In this document: one piece after another, positions 63,057 through 64,000 of the stretch
Numbering within the stretch: position 1 is the first letter of the stretch
Layout of the letters: each line of letters opens with the position of its first letter
Assembly (NCBI RefSeq): GCF_000255295.1
Contig: NC_017030.1
Span: 4,712,001 to 4,776,000, forward strand
DNA from: Corallococcus coralloides DSM 2259
GTDB lineage: Bacteria; Myxococcota; Myxococcia; Myxococcales; Myxococcaceae
Direction of reading: 5' to 3'
Length of the DNA stretch: 64,000 nucleotides
Made by a program: the position numbers and the translations under genes
Notes under the pieces: model-generated
The model's database searches: none
What the model saw: only the letters and a program-made list of their open reading frames with translations
Told to the model about the DNA's origin: nothing

Positions 63057-64000
63057 ATGGACACCGAGGCCCTCAAGAAATCCCTCCTGAAGAAGTTCCA
63101 GGAGGTCACGGCCGACCGACTCCAGAAGATCCAGCTGGGAGTCATCGACCTGGAGAAGGAGACCGCGGATCAGGCCGCGGACGACGTCGCGCGCGAACTG
63201 CACACGATGAAGGGCGAGGCCCGCATGTTGGGCCTGGCCGCCATCGGGCAGCTCGCGCACGCCGCCGAGGACGTCCTGCGCGCCGAGCGCGAAGGCAAGA
63301 CGGCCACCGAGACGGCCACGGACGTCATGCTCCGTGCCTGCGACGTGCTGTCGGACCTCATCGAGGACCTGGACGCGGCCCACACCGGCACGTCCGTCAC
63401 CGAGGAGATGGTGAAGGCGTTGTCGGAGGTGTCCGGCCACCCCGTGCCCGCGCTGGGCCCGGTGCGCAAGCCCGCCGCCCAGCCTCCGCCCGCCGCGCCG
63501 CCCAAGCCCGCGGTGCAGGCGCCGGTGGCACCTCCCGCCGCGGTGGTGCAGGCCCCCGTGCCTGCCCCGGCGCCCGCGCAGGCCACGCCCCGTGTGGCGG
63601 AGCCTGTCGCCGTGGCCGCTCCGGCCGCGAAGGAAGAGGAAGCTCCGAGCGCCGCGAAGAGCAACTCCATCGCGGACCGCAGCATCCGCGTGAACGTGGA
63701 GGTGCTGGACTCGCTGGGCCTGCTCGCCGGCGACCTGCTGGTGGAGAGCGCACGCGGCCGGCTTCGCAGCACGGAGACGGCGCAGCTCTTCGAGCGCTTC
63801 AGCCGGCTGGGCGACCGCTTCCTGCGCATCTCCGAGGACGTGGACGTCCCGGACGCCATCCGCGCGGAGCTGGAGCGCGCGGAGGCGGACCTGCACATGC
63901 TGCGCGACGACGCGTTCCGCTTCGTGCGCCGCAACGGGGACGGCATCAACACGCTGCACGGCAACCTGGCCCAGCTGGCGGACCACGTGGCCGAGGCGCG
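63057..64000 (+). CDS. frzE: FrzE, CheA-type histidine kinase (5' part, cut by window)
   Basis: The first 314 residues are visible; the gene runs past the window end. The N-terminal Hpt (P1) domain carries the phosphorylated His49 in ARELHTMKGEARMLG. A long Pro/Ala-rich linker (about 128-205) replaces an ordinary P2 domain, and the helical segment from about 208 (SIADRSIRVNVEVLDSLGLLAGDLLVES) is the start of the dimerisation domain. The ATP-binding, CheW-like and receiver parts expected in FrzE lie outside. ATG 63057 lacks a strong ribosome binding site, but translation from there matches the FrzE N-terminus. Confidence 0.93.
   Translation, partial: MDTEALKKSLLKKFQEVTADRLQKIQLGVIDLEKETADQAADDVARELHTMKGEARMLGLAAIGQLAHAAEDVLRAEREGKTATETATDVMLRACDVLSDLIEDLDAAHTGTSVTEEMVKALSEVSGHPVPALGPVRKPAAQPPPAAPPKPAVQAPVAPPAAVVQAPVPAPAPAQATPRVAEPVAVAAPAAKEEEAPSAAKSNSIADRSIRVNVEVLDSLGLLAGDLLVESARGRLRSTETAQLFERFSRLGDRFLRISEDVDVPDAIRAELERAEADLHMLRDDAFRFVRRNGDGINTLHGNLAQLADHVAEA

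Overview
The window is GC-rich, densely packed bacterial DNA from a myxobacterium, most likely Myxococcaceae (Myxococcus/Corallococcus type). The main evidence is the right end: frzZ, then divergent frzA-frzB-frzCD-frzE, the Frz chemosensory system that controls cell reversals in gliding myxobacteria, with the frzS social-motility gene about 5 kb to the left. Many lipoproteins, a Ser/Thr protein kinase, a sigma-54-type promoter and paralogous gene arrays fit this. The species cannot be fixed from sequence alone. I saw no rRNA, tRNA, CRISPR array, insertion sequence or prophage.

Layout. 1-4.7 kb: a truncated secreted metzincin-like protease, a small SpoIIAA-like protein, and a two-gene unit of a ThDP enzyme and a FabH-like protein whose catalytic Cys is replaced by Phe. 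4.7-10.2 kb (minus): two secreted unknowns behind a transmembrane Ser/Thr kinase, preceded by the RNA helicase rhlE with a structured leader. 10.6-14.8 kb: opgG, an unknown gene and opgH (periplasmic glucan synthesis) behind a near-perfect sigma-54 promoter. 14.9-21.7 kb: an M28 peptidase, a large adenylate cyclase/STAND ATPase/TPR protein, a lipoprotein and a poly(ADP-ribose) glycohydrolase. 21.7-31.0 kb: four tandem paralogous lipoproteins built of repeated carboxypeptidase-regulatory-like modules.

31.0-45.7 kb is mixed: PAS histidine kinase, secreted unknown, GNAT, Cys-rich small protein, ferritin-like lipoprotein, two SDR genes opposite an HxlR regulator with a double palindromic operator, a DUF692/MNIO enzyme with a long C-terminal extension, uridine kinase, a MetX-like hydrolase lacking its nucleophile, and a beta-propeller protein. 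45.7-52.6 kb: a HARE-HTH/Mrr-like gene split by an in-frame amber codon, two lipoproteins, birA, coaX and a helical protein. 52.6-60.7 kb: frzS (interrupted by a frameshift), an ECF sigma/anti-sigma pair, alanine dehydrogenase, a radical SAM protein, a TPR lipoprotein and frzZ. 60.8 kb to the end: frzA, frzB, frzCD and the start of frzE.

How the genes work together. FrzCD is the soluble receptor, FrzA/FrzB are CheW-like couplers, FrzE is the CheA-type kinase, and FrzZ is the double-receiver output. FrzS is a pole-localised protein for type IV pilus motility. The opg genes make osmoregulated glucans. The most unusual items are the two interrupted genes (amber at 46734-46736, frameshift near 53570), three enzymes lacking a canonical catalytic residue (FabH-like Cys to Phe, MetX-like Ser to Gly, SDR Tyr to Phe), the MNIO enzyme with no visible precursor peptide, and the mosaic lipoprotein array.
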